Origin: Roseateles noduli
GTDB taxonomy: Bacteria > Pseudomonadota > Gammaproteobacteria > Burkholderiales > Burkholderiaceae_C
NCBI GenBank assembly: GCA_002205125.1
Contig: NIOE01000007.1
Coordinates: 434,001 to 498,000 of the forward strand
Reading direction: 5' to 3'
Length of the DNA: 64,000 bases
Shown piece by piece: positions 54,589 through 64,000 of the stretch. A model generated the notes under the pieces. The model had not been told where the DNA came from. It saw nothing but the letters and a program-made list of their open reading frames with translations, and searched no databases. Both the position numbers and the translations under genes were made by a program. Numbering within the stretch: position 1 is the first letter of the stretch; each line of letters starts with the position of its first letter.

Positions 54589-55777
54589 GGTCGAGCGAGA
54601 GTCCCGCCGCCGCGTCGGCCGGATAGAACGCCTCATGGCCGTGCGCGGCGCGCAGGGCCGGCTCGTCCCAGGGCGCCGTGCGCGCCGACCGGTAGTTGAA
54701 GAGCAGCCGCGCCCCCGGCACGTTGCGCACGACGGTGTGCAGGGCCTCGTCGTCGGGGTGGTTGAAGATGCTGCCGTCGGTCGAGATCAGCCAGGTCGCG
54801 CAGTCGATCCGGCTCAGGAAGTCCTCGCTCAGGTTGGCGGCGGAGCCGTGGTGGGCCATCTTCACCGCGTCCAGGCGCAGGCGGGGTTCGCCCGCCGCGC
54901 CGGCCAGACGTCGCAGCGCTGCAGTGAGCGTCGGCGCGTGCGCATCGCCGAGCAGCGCGATGCGGCGGCCCTGGTACTCGGCGATCACCGCGATGCTGGA
55001 GCCGTTGGCCACGGCGTTGTCGATCGGGCCCAGCGCGAGCGCGGTCGAAGACAGCATCTCCTCGGGCTTAGGCCGGCGGCGTAGTCCGCCGGAACGGAAC
55101 GCGGCACGGCCTTCGAGGCGGGCGCTGAGGGCGACTTCATCGGTGGCGTCGAGCTCGGCGCGTTCCAGCGCGCGATCCCACGCGGCGCGCAGCTTCTCAA
55201 GTTTCTCCAGCGTAGGCGACAACAGCGTCAGGCGCAGGCCGCCGGGCAGTTCTCGCACCGGCAGCGGACCGATTGCCGGCACGAAGATCGGCGCGCCCTG
55301 GAAGGCCGCGTTCCATTGCCGGTCCTCGATGCGGACGCTGATCATCGAGCCCTGCAGCGCGCTACGCTGGGCGTTCACGTCAGCACCGGGCGCGTTCGGT
55401 CCATTCGGCGCGCCCGACACGCCCGTCGCGTTGTTGGTGTTGATCGCGCCGGCGCGGGGCGGGGGCGGCTCCTTCAGCGGCTGCGCGATGTGCGGCCAAC
55501 CGTTGAACCAGATGTCGCGGAAGGTCGCCAGCTCGCGATGGTTCAGCAGCTTGAGGCAGCCCTCGATGTGATCGCCGTCGACGTGCGTGATGACGAGCAG
55601 CTCCAGCTCGCGCTGGTCGGCGGGCAACGCGGCCAACCGCTGCGACAGCGCACCGTACGCGCCGATCGGGCCGCCGTCGATCAGCACCCGATGCGGGCGC
55701 GCGGCATCGCCGTACTCCAGCAGCAGACAGTCGCCATGGCGCGCCGGCAGCAGTTCGATGCGGAAGATGTCGGGCAT
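54566..55777 (-). CDS. Metallo-beta-lactamase-fold hydrolase
   Basis: A 403-residue protein without signal peptide. The metal site is intact: THVDGDHIEG (HxDxDH motif, near residue 65), GDAH and AHHGS, and the early strand GDCLLLEYG...VLIDGG is like the ComEC/Rec2-type soluble MBL domain. An Ala/Pro/Asn-rich insertion lies near residues 105-140. The substrate is unknown; relatives in conflict loci hydrolyse nucleic acids or nucleotides, others are lipid or thiol-ester hydrolases. It lies 36 bases behind the patatin-like gene on the same strand, so the two form an operon. Confidence 0.88.
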   Translation of the reverse strand: MPDIFRIELLPARHGDCLLLEYGDAARPHRVLIDGGPIGAYGALSQRLAALPADQRELELLVITHVDGDHIEGCLKLLNHRELATFRDIWFNGWPHIAQPLKEPPPPRAGAINTNNATGVSGAPNGPNAPGADVNAQRSALQGSMISVRIEDRQWNAAFQGAPIFVPAIGPLPVRELPGGLRLTLLSPTLEKLEKLRAAWDRALERAELDATDEVALSARLEGRAAFRSGGLRRRPKPEEMLSSTALALGPIDNAVANGSSIAVIAEYQGRRIALLGDAHAPTLTAALRRLAGAAGEPRLRLDAVKMAHHGSAANLSEDFLSRIDCATWLISTDGSIFNHPDDEALHTVVRNVPGARLLFNYRSARTAPWDEPALRAAHGHEAFYPADAAAGLSLDLMTGRPT

Positions 55778-55813
55778 CGCGGGGTGTTCGGGAGCAACGT
55801 CCGTTGAGCAGCC

Positions 55814-56941
55814 TCAGTTCAGCGCGTGCTTCGGATACGGCCAGGCCGGCGACTGGTGTCTCGTCGCGACGTGGGGCGCGCGGGAGCGCACGGCAGCGTC
55901 GCTGACCGCGTAGCCCCAGTTGATGAGCTCGCACTGCTCCTGGTCCTTGAAGCGGTCCAGCCGCGTGCGTATCGCCGCCAGGTCCGCGACGCGAGCGGGA
56001 TCGGCGGACAGCTTCGGTTCTTCGGTCGCCGGGTAGTCCGCCATGTCGGTGTCGATCGCCCAGAACGCGCCCTTCGCGTCGCCCCGCGCGTAGGCCGCGA
56101 TCAGCATGCGCTTGCGCAGCGCCAGCGCCTGGTTCAGGCCGATGTCCATCGTGCGCATCAGCTGGCGCGGCGCCATCGTGCCGATGCCGGCGTCGATGTC
56201 GAAGGGTTTGCCGGCGTCGCTCACGAGCACCGTCTCGTAGCGGCCCCACACCGTCTCCAGCCCCAGGTTGTCGTAGACGCCGCCGTCGGCCAGCATCAGG
56301 CGGCGCCGGTAGTCGATCTGGTCGTAGAGGTCGGCGCCGTCGACCTTTGTGAAGTCCTCGGGCCGGACGTCCAGCTCGATCGGTGCGAGCACCGGCGGGA
56401 ACGCGCTGGAGCAGGCGACCGCCGTTGCCACGTCGAAGCGCGGCTTGGGGATCAGGCCGATGCGGTAATCGCCGGCGTAGGGCTTGGAGAAACGGAAGCT
56501 GACGCCGGTCGCGTAGTTGGTCGCGTTGAACACGAAGCGCGGGTCGTCCGGCAGCGATTGCAGCGAAGCGTCGAGGCCCAGGCGCTTGCGGTATTCGTCG
56601 GCGACGGCTTCGCCTGCGGAGCGGAAGGGATTGAACGCGCCCGACAGCACCGAAGCGACATCGATGTTGCGCGCGCAGAACTCGCGCAGCGGGGCGGCGA
56701 CTTCGGCCTCGAACAGCGCGGAGCGGCCGTCCTCGCCGAACGCGAGCCGCGGCCAGCGCACGGCCAGCAGCCCCGAGGTGATCGAGCCGCCTGACACGCT
56801 GGAGATCCGCGCCAGCTTGCCCAGCGCGCCGAGCTCGTTGAGCCGCCACAGCACGCCGACGTGGAACAGCACGGCGCGGAAGCCGCCGCCCGAGAGTGCC
56901 AGCGCGATGCCGCTGGTGCGCGCGTCCTGGTCGAAGGGCAT
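55814..56941 (-). CDS. Patatin-like phospholipase
   Basis: A 375-residue protein. The oxyanion loop LALSGGGFRAVLFHVGVLWRL, the nucleophile in ISSVSGGSITSG and the catalytic Asp in MLADGGVYDNLG define the patatin Ser-Asp dyad. The nucleophile elbow reads S-V-S-G-G, as in a branch nearer to cytosolic phospholipase A2, not the common G-x-S-x-G. No signal peptide, so it would act on membrane lipids from inside. The start MPFDQDAR at 56941 is chosen because residues further upstream look non-coding. It is the first gene of an operon with the MBL hydrolase. Patatin-like lipases are known effectors in several antiphage systems. Confidence 0.9.
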   Translation of the reverse strand: MPFDQDARTSGIALALSGGGFRAVLFHVGVLWRLNELGALGKLARISSVSGGSITSGLLAVRWPRLAFGEDGRSALFEAEVAAPLREFCARNIDVASVLSGAFNPFRSAGEAVADEYRKRLGLDASLQSLPDDPRFVFNATNYATGVSFRFSKPYAGDYRIGLIPKPRFDVATAVACSSAFPPVLAPIELDVRPEDFTKVDGADLYDQIDYRRRLMLADGGVYDNLGLETVWGRYETVLVSDAGKPFDIDAGIGTMAPRQLMRTMDIGLNQALALRKRMLIAAYARGDAKGAFWAIDTDMADYPATEEPKLSADPARVADLAAIRTRLDRFKDQEQCELINWGYAVSDAAVRSRAPHVATRHQSPAWPYPKHALN

Positions 56942-57188
56942 GGCGGGTCTCCCGCTGTGTGGATCGTTCAGCCTAGGCGGGGCGCGGGCCGGTCGCAATC
57001 TGTCAACTTGGGGATGACGGCGGAAATGAAGGGGACGCGTGGCGAAGATTTCAAACTTGTAATGTGGCTGTGCGTTTCGCGTGGGAGCCCGATTTCTACA
57101 GTGCTTTCCAAGCAGTCGGCATCAGGCCGCTGCCGATCCACCCCATGACCAGGACGCCGCCGGCGCTCCCTCCACGCGAAAGAGCCCC

Positions 57189-58019
57189 ATGAACCGCAAG
57201 ACCTTCCTCGGCCAGCTGACGGCCACCGCCTTCGTCGCTTCCTTCTCCGCCGCCTCCCTCGGCGTCGCGCATGCCGAGACCGATGCCGCGCCGTCCGCCC
57301 CGCAGGCGTCGGCGGTCACGGGCAAGTCCGCGCCGGTCGCCGTCCGCAACGTCGTGCTGGTGCACGGCCTGTACGCCGATGGTTCCAGTTGGGGCAAGGT
57401 GATTCCGCTGCTGCAGGCCAAGGGCCTGCACGTGACCTCGGTGCAGAACCCGCTGACCAGCCTGCAGGACGACGCCGACGCCGTGAAGCGCGCGCTGGCG
57501 CAGCAGGACGGGCCGACGCTGCTGGTCGGCCATTCGTACGCCGGCATGGTGATCTCCGAGGCCGGCGCCGACCCCAAGGTCAGCGGCCTGGTCTACATCG
57601 CAGCCCGCGCGCCGGACGCCGGCGAGGACTACCCCGCGCTGACCCGCAAGTTCCCGACCGCGCCCGTCGCCGCCGGCCTGAAGTGGAACGGCGATTGGGG
57701 CAGCCTGTCGCAGGACGCCTTCCTGAAGGACTTCGCCGGCGACCTGCCGTCCGCCGAGGCGCTCAGCTACTTCGCCGTGCAGCAGCCCTTCGCCCGCGCC
57801 GTGGCCAGCGGCAAGACGACGACCGCCGCCTGGCGCGTGAAGCCGAGCTGGTACGCCGTGTCGACGCAGGACCGGACCATCAACCCCGACCTGCAGCGCT
57901 TCCTGGCGCAGCGCATGGGCGCCGCGACCATCGAGCTGAACGCCAGCCACGTCTCGCTGCTGTCGCAGCCGCAGGCGGTGGCCGACCTGATCGTCAAGGC
58001 CGCGCAGGGCCAGCGCTGA
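57189..58019 (+). CDS. Exported alpha/beta hydrolase
   Basis: A 276-residue protein with a signal peptide (cleavage near AHAET). The mature part is a compact alpha/beta hydrolase: [18 protein letters not shown] with the oxyanion His-Gly, the nucleophile elbow [11 protein letters not shown], and a late catalytic His in [12 protein letters not shown]. It resembles the salicylate/acetone-cyanohydrin esterase-like group (AB hydrolase 6). Substrate unknown. It lies 76 bases upstream of the response-regulator gene on the same strand, so transcriptional read-through is possible. Confidence 0.88.
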   Translation: MNRKTFLGQLTATAFVASFSAASLGVAHAETDAAPSAPQASAVTGKSAPVAVRNVVLVHGLYADGSSWGKVIPLLQAKGLHVTSVQNPLTSLQDDADAVKRALAQQDGPTLLVGHSYAGMVISEAGADPKVSGLVYIAARAPDAGEDYPALTRKFPTAPVAAGLKWNGDWGSLSQDAFLKDFAGDLPSAEALSYFAVQQPFARAVASGKTTTAAWRVKPSWYAVSTQDRTINPDLQRFLAQRMGAATIELNASHVSLLSQPQAVADLIVKAAQGQR

Positions 58020-58095
58020 GTTGCTGTCGATAATCCGCCCCGTGATGCCGGAGCCGCCGCGGGACCGTGAGCCCGGCGGCGCCCAAGGAGCAGGG

Positions 58096-58803
58096 ATGCG
58101 TGTCCTCGTCGTCGAAGATGAACCGAAGCTGGCCGGCTACCTCCGCAAGGGGCTGACGGAGAACGGCTACGTCGTCGACGTGGCCGCCGACGGCATCGAC
58201 GGCCGCCATCTGGCGCTCAACGGCGAGTACGACCTGATCGTGCTCGACGTGATGCTGCCAGGCATCGACGGCTTCAGCGTGCTGAAGGCGATCAAGGCGG
58301 AGAAGGACGTCGCCGTGCTGATGCTGACCGCGCGCGACGGCGTCGAGGATCGCGTCCATGGGCTGCAGGAGGGCGCCGACGACTACCTCGTCAAGCCCTT
58401 CGCGTTCTCGGAGCTGCTCGCCCGGCTGACCGCACTGCGGCGACGCGGCGTGCGTTCGGGATCGGGCACGAGCACGGGCGTCGGCGGCGCTTCGGAAACG
58501 ATGCTGACGCTCGGCGACCTGCAGCTCGATCTCGCGCGCCGCAAGGCGTTCCGGGGCGGACAGTCGATCGATCTCACGAACAAGGAGTTCCTGCTGCTCG
58601 CGCTGCTGATGCGCCGCCGCGGCGAGGTGCTGTCGCGCACCGTGCTCGCGGAGCAGGTCTGGGACATGAACTTCGACAGCGACACCAACGTCGTCGACGT
58701 CGCGGTGCGACGGCTGCGCGCGAAGGTCGACGATCCGTTCGAGACCAAGATGCTGCGCACCGTGCGCGGCATGGGCTACGTGCTGGAGGCGCCCGCGTCA
58801 TGA
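58096..58803 (+). CDS. OmpR-family response regulator (CusR/IrlR type)
   Basis: A 235-residue two-component regulator. The receiver domain has the acidic pair VVEDEPK, the phospho-acceptor Asp in [13 protein letters not shown], Thr in MLTARD and Lys in YLVKPF. A winged helix follows ([48 protein letters not shown]). Sequence pattern and the partner kinase fit the heavy-metal group. The start has an AAGGAG site 5 bases before the ATG. It overlaps the kinase gene by 4 bases. No metal-efflux genes are adjacent, so its targets are elsewhere. Confidence 0.93.
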   Translation: MRVLVVEDEPKLAGYLRKGLTENGYVVDVAADGIDGRHLALNGEYDLIVLDVMLPGIDGFSVLKAIKAEKDVAVLMLTARDGVEDRVHGLQEGADDYLVKPFAFSELLARLTALRRRGVRSGSGTSTGVGGASETMLTLGDLQLDLARRKAFRGGQSIDLTNKEFLLLALLMRRRGEVLSRTVLAEQVWDMNFDSDTNVVDVAVRRLRAKVDDPFETKMLRTVRGMGYVLEAPAS

Positions 58804-60209
58804 GCGCGGGCCGGCTCGGGTCGATTTCCGCGCGACTGGTGCTGATGCTGGCGCTGGTCGCGGTGGTGGTGTTCTCCGCCGCCGGCTTCCTGCTGCACAA
58901 GGCGCTGGAGCAGGTGCTGATCGCCGACGAGCGCGCCGACCTGATCGGCAAGACGGAGGTGGTGAAGCACTTCATCGGCGAGGCGCAGTCGATGGACGAC
59001 CTCCCGATGCTGCGCCGCCATCTGGCGGCCACCAGCGTCGGCGGGCGCTTCCGATGGAACGTCTGGCTGGTCGGGCGCGATGGTGAGTTGCTGTACGGCG
59101 CGGAGCCGATGCCGCCGTCGGTGCAGCGCGACGGCGACAAGGTCTGGTTGCGCCGCAAGGACGGCGTCGAGCTGCGCGGCGCGCATTTCCTGCTGCCGGA
59201 CCACGCGGTCTTCCCTGATGCGCAGGTGCTGATCGGCATGGACCCGCGGCCGCGTCAGCAGATGCTCGCGACCTACGACGACGCGGGGCTGATGGTCGGC
59301 GCGGCCGGCGTGTTGTGCACGATCGCGCTGGCCTGGCTCGCGACGCGTCGCGGGCTGCGCGCGCTGTCGGCCCTGTCGCGCGAGGCCGAGGTGATCCAGC
59401 CCGGCGCGCTGTCGCGCCGGCTCACGCTGCCCGAGGACAGCGCCGAGCTGATGCCGCTGGCGCAGCGTTTCAACGAGGTGCTGTCGCGCATGGAGGAGGC
59501 CTGGAACCAGCTCGAAGGATTCAACGCCAACGTGGCGCATGAGCTGCGCACGCCGCTGGCGATCATGATCAACGGCGCGGAGGTGGTGCTGTCGCGGGAC
59601 CGGCCGGAGGCCGAGATGCGCGACGTGCTGGAGTCCCACCTGGAGGAACTGCGCGGCATGGCGTCGATGATCAACGACATGCTGTTCCTCGCGCGCGCCG
59701 ACCAGGGCGACGCGGCGGCGGATCTCGTCGATCTGTCCTTGCGCGACGAGGCGCAGGGCGTGGGCGAATTCGTCGAGATCCTGCTTGAGGAGAAGCATCA
59801 GCGTCTCTTCGTGGACGGCGAGCACCGGCTGCCCGCCAACCGCGCGCTGCTGCGGCGCGCCCTGGTGAACCTGCTGACCAACGCGTCGCGGCATGCGCCG
59901 GAAGGGGCGACGCTCACGGTACGCATCGAGCGGATGCCCGATGCCGACGGGGCACGGATCGTCGTGATCAACCCCGGCGATCCGATCCCCGAGGAGATCC
60001 GCCGCCGCATGTTCGACCGCTTCTGGCGCGGCGAGTCCTCGCGTTCGAAGGCGGGGGATCGATTCGGCCTCGGGCTGGCCATCGTGCGCGCGGTCGCCCG
60101 CATGCATGGGGGCGAGACTTTTGTCGAATCGCGTGACGGCGCGACCGAAATCGGTTTCACGCTCGGAGCCGCCAACCGTGCCGTTGTGACGGATAACGCT
60201 GTGCGTTAG
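58800..60209 (+). CDS. Heavy-metal-type sensor histidine kinase (CusS-like)
   Basis: A 469-residue inner-membrane kinase. Two transmembrane segments ([20 protein letters not shown] and [18 protein letters not shown]) flank a periplasmic sensor loop of about 120 residues. A HAMP linker follows, then the H-box [10 protein letters not shown] with the phospho-acceptor His, the N-box [13 protein letters not shown], and the G boxes [10 protein letters not shown] and [11 protein letters not shown]. All catalytic elements are present. It starts inside the stop of the response regulator gene (ATGA), so the two are made together. Confidence 0.93.
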   Translation: MSAGRLGSISARLVLMLALVAVVVFSAAGFLLHKALEQVLIADERADLIGKTEVVKHFIGEAQSMDDLPMLRRHLAATSVGGRFRWNVWLVGRDGELLYGAEPMPPSVQRDGDKVWLRRKDGVELRGAHFLLPDHAVFPDAQVLIGMDPRPRQQMLATYDDAGLMVGAAGVLCTIALAWLATRRGLRALSALSREAEVIQPGALSRRLTLPEDSAELMPLAQRFNEVLSRMEEAWNQLEGFNANVAHELRTPLAIMINGAEVVLSRDRPEAEMRDVLESHLEELRGMASMINDMLFLARADQGDAAADLVDLSLRDEAQGVGEFVEILLEEKHQRLFVDGEHRLPANRALLRRALVNLLTNASRHAPEGATLTVRIERMPDADGARIVVINPGDPIPEEIRRRMFDRFWRGESSRSKAGDRFGLGLAIVRAVARMHGGETFVESRDGATEIGFTLGAANRAVVTDNAVR

Positions 60210-60256
60210 TGCCCATCAGGGTTCATCCGAGGTCGAAAGGGTCGATAAATGACGCC

Positions 60257-61774
60257 ATGAAACTCCGAACCCGAATCCTCTTCCTGTGTCTTGCCGCGCT
60301 GATCGGCATGGTGGTCCTGGCCGCGGTGTCGCTGACGACGCTGCGCCAGACGATGATGAAGGAGCGCACCGCGCAGCTGTCGACGCTGGTCGTGCTGGCG
60401 CAGTCCGCGCTGGAGAAGCTGCATGAGCAGGAGGCCGCGGGCAAGATCACCCGCGAGGAAGCGCAGAAGCAGGGCAAGCTGATCATCGGCAGCTTCCGCA
60501 AGGACGAGCTCTACTTCTTCGTGCGCGGCTACAGCGACGACGTCAACCTCGTGCATCCGAATCCGAAGCGCGTCGGCATCGTCGACGCCAAGGGCGGCAA
60601 GGAAGCCGGCGTGCGCTACCGAACCGCGCTGGAGGGCAAGAAGATCGGCACCGTGATCGCGCTGGGCACCCGGCCCAACACGAAGGACGAGGTCGAGAAG
60701 CTCTACGCGGTGGTCCGCTTCGAGCCCTGGGACTGGATCATCGGTTTCGGCGACTACATCGACGACATCGACAACGCGTTCTGGCGCAGCGCCGTGGTGC
60801 TGCTGGCCATCGGCGCGGCGCTGATGGCGGTGGTGGGCGTGCTGGGCTGGCGCCTGGCGGGCAGCATCTACCGGCAGCTGGGCGGCGAGCCGGCGTATGC
60901 CTCGGACATCGTGCACCGCATCGGCGCCGGCGATCTGAACGTGGCGGTCGATCTGCGCGACGCGCATGCCGACAGCCTGCTGTCCGCGATGGACCGCATG
61001 CAGCGCAGCCTGTCGACGACGGTGGGCCAGATCCGCGGTTCCACCGACACGATCGCGACGGCCGCCGGCGAGATCGCCGCCGGCAACCGCGACCTGTCGT
61101 CGCGCACCGAATCGCAGGCGAGCGCGCTGGAAGAGACGGCGGCGTCGATGGAAGAGCTGACCGCCACGGTCAAGCAGAGCGCCGACAACGCGCGTCAGGC
61201 CAACCAGCTGGCGATGTCCGCGTCCGAGATCGCGGTGCAGGGCGGCAAGGTCGTCGACGAGGTGGTGGCGACGATGGCGTCGATCAGCAGTTCGTCCAAC
61301 AAGATCGTCGACATCATCGGCACGATCGACGGGATCGCGTTCCAGACCAACATCCTGGCGCTGAATGCGGCGGTCGAGGCGGCGCGTGCGGGCGAGCAGG
61401 GCCGGGGCTTCGCGGTGGTGGCGTCGGAAGTGCGCACGCTGGCGCAGCGCAGCGCGACGGCGGCGAAGGAGATCAAGGCGCTGATCGGGGACTCGGTGCA
61501 GAAGGTCGAGGCCGGCGGCGCGCTGGTGAGCCAGGCGGGCGCGACGATGTCGCAGATCGTTGGCAGCGTGAAGCGGGTCACCGACATCGTCGGCGAGATC
61601 TCCAGCGCCAGCCAGGAGCAGACTGCGGGCATCGAGCAGATCAACCAGGCCATCGCGCAGATGGACCAGGCGACGCAGCAGAACGCCGCGCTGGTGGAAC
61701 AGGCGTCCGCCGCGGCGGAATCGCTGGAGCAGCAGTCGCAGGTGCTGGTCACCGCCGTCGGCGTGTTCTCCTGA
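60257..61774 (+). CDS. Methyl-accepting chemotaxis protein with periplasmic single-CACHE domain
   Basis: A 505-residue chemoreceptor. The first helix ([20 protein letters not shown]) and a second ([19 protein letters not shown]) bracket a periplasmic domain with [20 protein letters not shown] and [17 protein letters not shown], the pattern of single-CACHE domains that bind small ligands such as organic acids. HAMP and the methylation helices follow ([25 protein letters not shown]), with the signalling tip [35 protein letters not shown]. Two hairpins, one with a T-run, end the transcript. Confidence 0.94.
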   Translation: MKLRTRILFLCLAALIGMVVLAAVSLTTLRQTMMKERTAQLSTLVVLAQSALEKLHEQEAAGKITREEAQKQGKLIIGSFRKDELYFFVRGYSDDVNLVHPNPKRVGIVDAKGGKEAGVRYRTALEGKKIGTVIALGTRPNTKDEVEKLYAVVRFEPWDWIIGFGDYIDDIDNAFWRSAVVLLAIGAALMAVVGVLGWRLAGSIYRQLGGEPAYASDIVHRIGAGDLNVAVDLRDAHADSLLSAMDRMQRSLSTTVGQIRGSTDTIATAAGEIAAGNRDLSSRTESQASALEETAASMEELTATVKQSADNARQANQLAMSASEIAVQGGKVVDEVVATMASISSSSNKIVDIIGTIDGIAFQTNILALNAAVEAARAGEQGRGFAVVASEVRTLAQRSATAAKEIKALIGDSVQKVEAGGALVSQAGATMSQIVGSVKRVTDIVGEISSASQEQTAGIEQINQAIAQMDQATQQNAALVEQASAAAESLEQQSQVLVTAVGVFS

Positions 61775-61778
61775 GCGG

Positions 61779-61798
61779 AGCGTCGCCGCGGCGACGCT
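61779..61798. terminator. Perfect 20-base palindrome behind the chemoreceptor gene
   Basis: AGCGTCGCCG and CGGCGACGCT are exact inverted copies without a loop base, 4 bases after the stop codon. It precedes the stronger terminator at 61804 and may be part of the same end signal. Confidence 0.5.
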
Positions 61799-61803
61799 TC
61801 CAT

Positions 61804-61848
61804 GACAAGGGCCTGGGATCGATGGATCGCCAGGCCTTTGTCGTTTTT
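61804..61848 (+). terminator. Intrinsic terminator of the chemoreceptor gene
   Basis: GACAAGGGCCTGG (61804-61816) pairs with CCAGGCCTTTGTC (61830-61842), 13 bp with one G-U pair, followed by G and five T. This is the clearest rho-independent terminator in the window. Confidence 0.88.
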
Positions 61849-61915
61849 GGAGCAGCGCGGGCATTCATCCGATTTATCCGTTGAACAACAGATATGCGTC
61901 GGGCAACATGGCTGG

Positions 61916-62848
61916 ATGCGATACGACCTGAACCTGCTGCCGGTCTTCCTGGCGGTGATGGAGGAGCGCAGCGTGACCCGCGCGGCGCAGCGGCTGGGCA
62001 TCACGCAGCCGGCGCTGTCCAACGCGCTGACGCGGCTGCGGGCGATGCTGATGGATCCGCTGTTCATCCGCGAGCGCTACGGCATGCAGCCGACGCAGAA
62101 GGCGGAGGAACTCGCGCCGATCATTGCGGCCGCGCTGGCGAGCCTGGACACGGCGATCCTCGGCCAGCGGGATTTCGATCCGGCGAAGTCGACGCAGCTG
62201 GTGACGCTGGCGCCGAACAGCTACGTCGAGCTGGTGCTGGTGCCGGCGATCGTCGCGCGGCTGCGGGAGCAGGCGCCGAACATGGCGGTGCGGCTGACGC
62301 CGTTCGGCACCGACCTGGCGGAGACGGGCGTGATCTCGGGCTCGACCGCGATGGTGCTCGGGCGGGTGGTCGATCCGCCGGACAACCTCGTCGTGCAGCA
62401 CGTGATGGACGACGGCCTCGCCTGCATCGTGCGGCGCGGGCATCCGACGGTGGACCGGAAGATGACGCGCAAGCAGTACGAGCAGCTCAAGCACGTGAAC
62501 GTGCTGCCGCCGGGGCGGCTGCGCGTGGGGCTGTTCCAGGCGCTGGAGAAGCAGGGGCTCAAGCGCGACGTCGCGGTGTCGGTGACGCACTTCCTCGCGG
62601 TGCCGGAGGTGGTCGCGGTCACCGACTACTGCGCGACGCTGCCGGCGCAGATCTGCCGGAAGCTGGCATCGGACAAGCGCCTGAAGGTGCTGCCGTCGCC
62701 GGTGGATCTCGGCACCTTCCCGGTGGAGATCGCATGGCACGTCAGATACCGGGACGATCCGGCGCATCGCTGGCTGCGTGCGTTGGTCTCTGAGGTGGCC
62801 GCCGAAGTGGCGGCTCAAGGCGAGATCCCTTCGCCGAAGAAGGCGTGA
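61916..62848 (+). CDS. LysR-family transcriptional regulator
   Basis: A 310-residue regulator. The start MRYDLNLLPVFLAVMEERSVTRAAQRLGITQPALSNALTRLR at 61916 is the standard LysR helix-turn-helix opening, close to the NodD/NahR/PcaQ-like branch that begins with DLNLL. The periplasmic-binding-like effector domain runs from about residue 90 (STQLVTLAPNSYVELVLVPAIV). The target is not evident; the gene behind it, on the same strand, encodes phosphoglycolate phosphatase, and no divergent gene is present since a terminator lies directly upstream. Confidence 0.93.
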   Translation: MRYDLNLLPVFLAVMEERSVTRAAQRLGITQPALSNALTRLRAMLMDPLFIRERYGMQPTQKAEELAPIIAAALASLDTAILGQRDFDPAKSTQLVTLAPNSYVELVLVPAIVARLREQAPNMAVRLTPFGTDLAETGVISGSTAMVLGRVVDPPDNLVVQHVMDDGLACIVRRGHPTVDRKMTRKQYEQLKHVNVLPPGRLRVGLFQALEKQGLKRDVAVSVTHFLAVPEVVAVTDYCATLPAQICRKLASDKRLKVLPSPVDLGTFPVEIAWHVRYRDDPAHRWLRALVSEVAAEVAAQGEIPSPKKA

Positions 62849-62868
62849 GCCGCGGCTAGGATGCCGGC

Positions 62869-63528
62869 ATGTCTGCACTCATCCCGACTCCCACCGCCTT
62901 CATGCTCGACCTCGACGGCACGCTCGTCGACACCCTGGGCGACTTCGTCGCGGTGCTGAACCGCGTGATGGCCGACATGGACTTGCCTGCCGTCCCGCGC
63001 GACCTCGTCGAGCACACGATCGGGCAGGGCAGCGAGCACCTCATCCGCAGCGTGCTCGCCGAAGTCGGCGCTCCCCAGGCGCACTACGAGCAGGCCTGGG
63101 CGCTCTACCAGCGCCACTACGAGGTGCTCAACGGCGAGCACGCCGACGTGTTCCCCGGCGTGATCGAAGGCCTGGATGCGCTGAAGGCGCTCGGCCTGCC
63201 GATGGCCTGCCTGACCAACAAGCCGGCTGCATTCGCGCGGGAACTGCTCAAGCGCAAAGGCTTGGACCGCTACTTCGACCGTGTCTTCGGCGGCGACGAC
63301 TTCGAGCGCAAGAAGCCCGATCCGATGCCGCTGCTCAAGACCTGCGAGGCGCTCGGGTCAGCGCCGGCGACGACCTGGATGATCGGCGACTCCAGCAACG
63401 ACGCGCGCGCCGCGCATGCCGCCGGCTGCCCGATCGCGCTCGTCAGCTACGGCTACAACCACGGCCAGCCGATCCGCGAGGTGCCCGCGGAACGCTACAT
63501 CGACCGGCTCGACGAACTGCTCGGCTGA
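62869..63528 (+). CDS. gph: Phosphoglycolate phosphatase (HAD family)
   Basis: A 219-residue HAD hydrolase. Motif I is FMLDLDGTLVDT with both Asp, the cap region contains DMDLPAVP, motif II is CLTNKP, the Lys motif is ERKKPDP and motif III/IV is MIGDSSNDARAAHAAG. This set and length match Gph, which hydrolyses 2-phosphoglycolate arising from DNA repair or Rubisco oxygenation. In many Burkholderiales it sits between rpe and trpE; here it is alone, 32 kb away from rpe. Other small HAD phosphatases are hard to exclude. Confidence 0.85.
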   Translation: MSALIPTPTAFMLDLDGTLVDTLGDFVAVLNRVMADMDLPAVPRDLVEHTIGQGSEHLIRSVLAEVGAPQAHYEQAWALYQRHYEVLNGEHADVFPGVIEGLDALKALGLPMACLTNKPAAFARELLKRKGLDRYFDRVFGGDDFERKKPDPMPLLKTCEALGSAPATTWMIGDSSNDARAAHAAGCPIALVSYGYNHGQPIREVPAERYIDRLDELLG

Positions 63529-63534
63529 AAACGA

Positions 63535-63570
63535 CGATGCGCCGTCTGCATCACGCGGAACGGCGCATCG
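63535..63570. terminator. Perfect 11-bp hairpin between convergent genes
   Basis: CGATGCGCCGT (63535-63545) and ACGGCGCATCG (63560-63570) pair perfectly around a 14-base loop, 7 bases after the gph stop. It can serve gph and the convergent chalcone isomerase-like gene. Confidence 0.65.
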
Positions 63571-63592
63571 GCGGGTGCCGGCCCCGAGGTCC

Positions 63593-64000
63593 TCAGCGGC
63601 TGCTGCCCGCCGCGTTGCGGTTGCTGGTCACCGGTGCCGCCTTGCCGCCGCCCAGCAGCGCGACCTTCAGGTCGCTGTCCGCCGGCGACTTGCCCAGCCA
63701 GATCTTCAGCAGCACGTTGAAGAAGTCCTCACCCTTGATCGGCTCGCCGGGGATCAGCTGGCCGTTGACGAAGACCACCGTGCCCGTCCCGGGGATGTAG
63801 TCCACGCCGAAGCTCTCGCCCGTCTTGAGCTTCTTCTTCTGCACGAAGATCTCCGACATGCGCAGCACGCCGACGATCGACCGGCCGAATTCCTCGCGCG
63901 TCGCGTTCTGCTCCATGCCCTTGGTGAAGAGCTTGCCCAGCTCCTCGCCGTCGATGTCCCGCAGCATCTGGATGTGCATGCGCTTCGGGCCCGTGTTGGC
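63593..64000 (-). CDS. Chalcone isomerase-like domain protein, 5' end cut
   Basis: The last 135 residues are visible; the frame stays open to the right edge, so the N terminus (probably with a signal peptide) lies outside. The visible GPKRMHIQMLRDIDGEELGKLFTKGM, VQKKKLKTGESFGVDYIPGTGTVVFVNGQ and EDFFNVLLKIWLGKSPADSDLKVALLGG fit the bacterial chalcone isomerase-like family, exported proteins of about 190 residues. These bacterial members mostly lack the plant flavonoid activity, and their role is unsettled. Confidence 0.85.
   Translation of the reverse strand, partial: ANTGPKRMHIQMLRDIDGEELGKLFTKGMEQNATREEFGRSIVGVLRMSEIFVQKKKLKTGESFGVDYIPGTGTVVFVNGQLIPGEPIKGEDFFNVLLKIWLGKSPADSDLKVALLGGGKAAPVTSNRNAAGSSR

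Overview
The window looks like chromosomal DNA from a high-G+C betaproteobacterium of the order Burkholderiales, probably in or near the Roseateles/Mitsuaria/Rubrivivax group. This placement is inference. It rests on the G+C-rich, densely packed genes, on the mltA - gcr - apaG - rpe block typical of Burkholderiales, and on the fused indolepyruvate oxidoreductase. I found about 52 protein genes and no rRNA, tRNA, CRISPR array or insertion sequence. No gap between accepted genes exceeds 300 bases. Both ends cut through genes: an M56 peptidase on the left and a chalcone isomerase-like protein on the right.

Layout. 1-12.1 kb: a repeat-bearing M56 peptidase, a LysE exporter, a two-domain M16 zinc protease, a tandem GNAT protein, a low-G+C DUF262 protein, an AEC transporter and the giant fused indolepyruvate ferredoxin oxidoreductase. 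12.3-18.2 kb: a divergent Lrp-type regulator, an EamA exporter, an odd metzincin, a small exported protein, a GH18 chitinase-like enzyme, methylglyoxal synthase and a YciI-like exported protein. 18.4-25.1 kb: an M28 peptidase plus dienelactone hydrolase operon, a coupled DUF2157/GDYxxLxY membrane pair, DUF427 and a HEAT-repeat lipoprotein. 25.2-31.3 kb: the conserved housekeeping block (mltA, a 39-residue membrane protein, gcr, apaG, a solute-binding protein, rpe, a small tyrosine phosphatase). 31.3-33.5 kb: a 519-residue orphan and tag. 33.6-40.4 kb: an RND efflux pump with its adaptor, then pseudouridine catabolism (psuK-psuG) with a clear double operator. 40.6-45.9 kb: a PAS chemoreceptor, an aldehyde dehydrogenase and its divergent sigma-54 activator, with a near-consensus -24/-12 promoter between them. 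46.1-47.5 kb: a low-G+C two-gene module (EEP-family nuclease/phosphatase plus a small partner). 47.7-50.1 kb: a MocR regulator and a bestrophin channel.

50.4-56.9 kb is the most unusual region. A PAS/GAF sensor with a degenerate histidine-kinase core overlaps the start of a protein that joins a receiver-like domain without its phospho-acceptor to a CHAT (caspase-like) protease. Facing them is a two-gene operon for a patatin-like phospholipase and a metallo-beta-lactamase-fold hydrolase. I read the first pair as a possible non-phosphorelay switch controlling a protease. The whole four-gene locus is a candidate stress or conflict system.

57.2-64 kb: an exported alpha/beta hydrolase, a CusR/CusS-type two-component pair, a second chemoreceptor followed by a strong terminator, a LysR regulator, phosphoglycolate phosphatase and the truncated chalcone isomerase-like gene.
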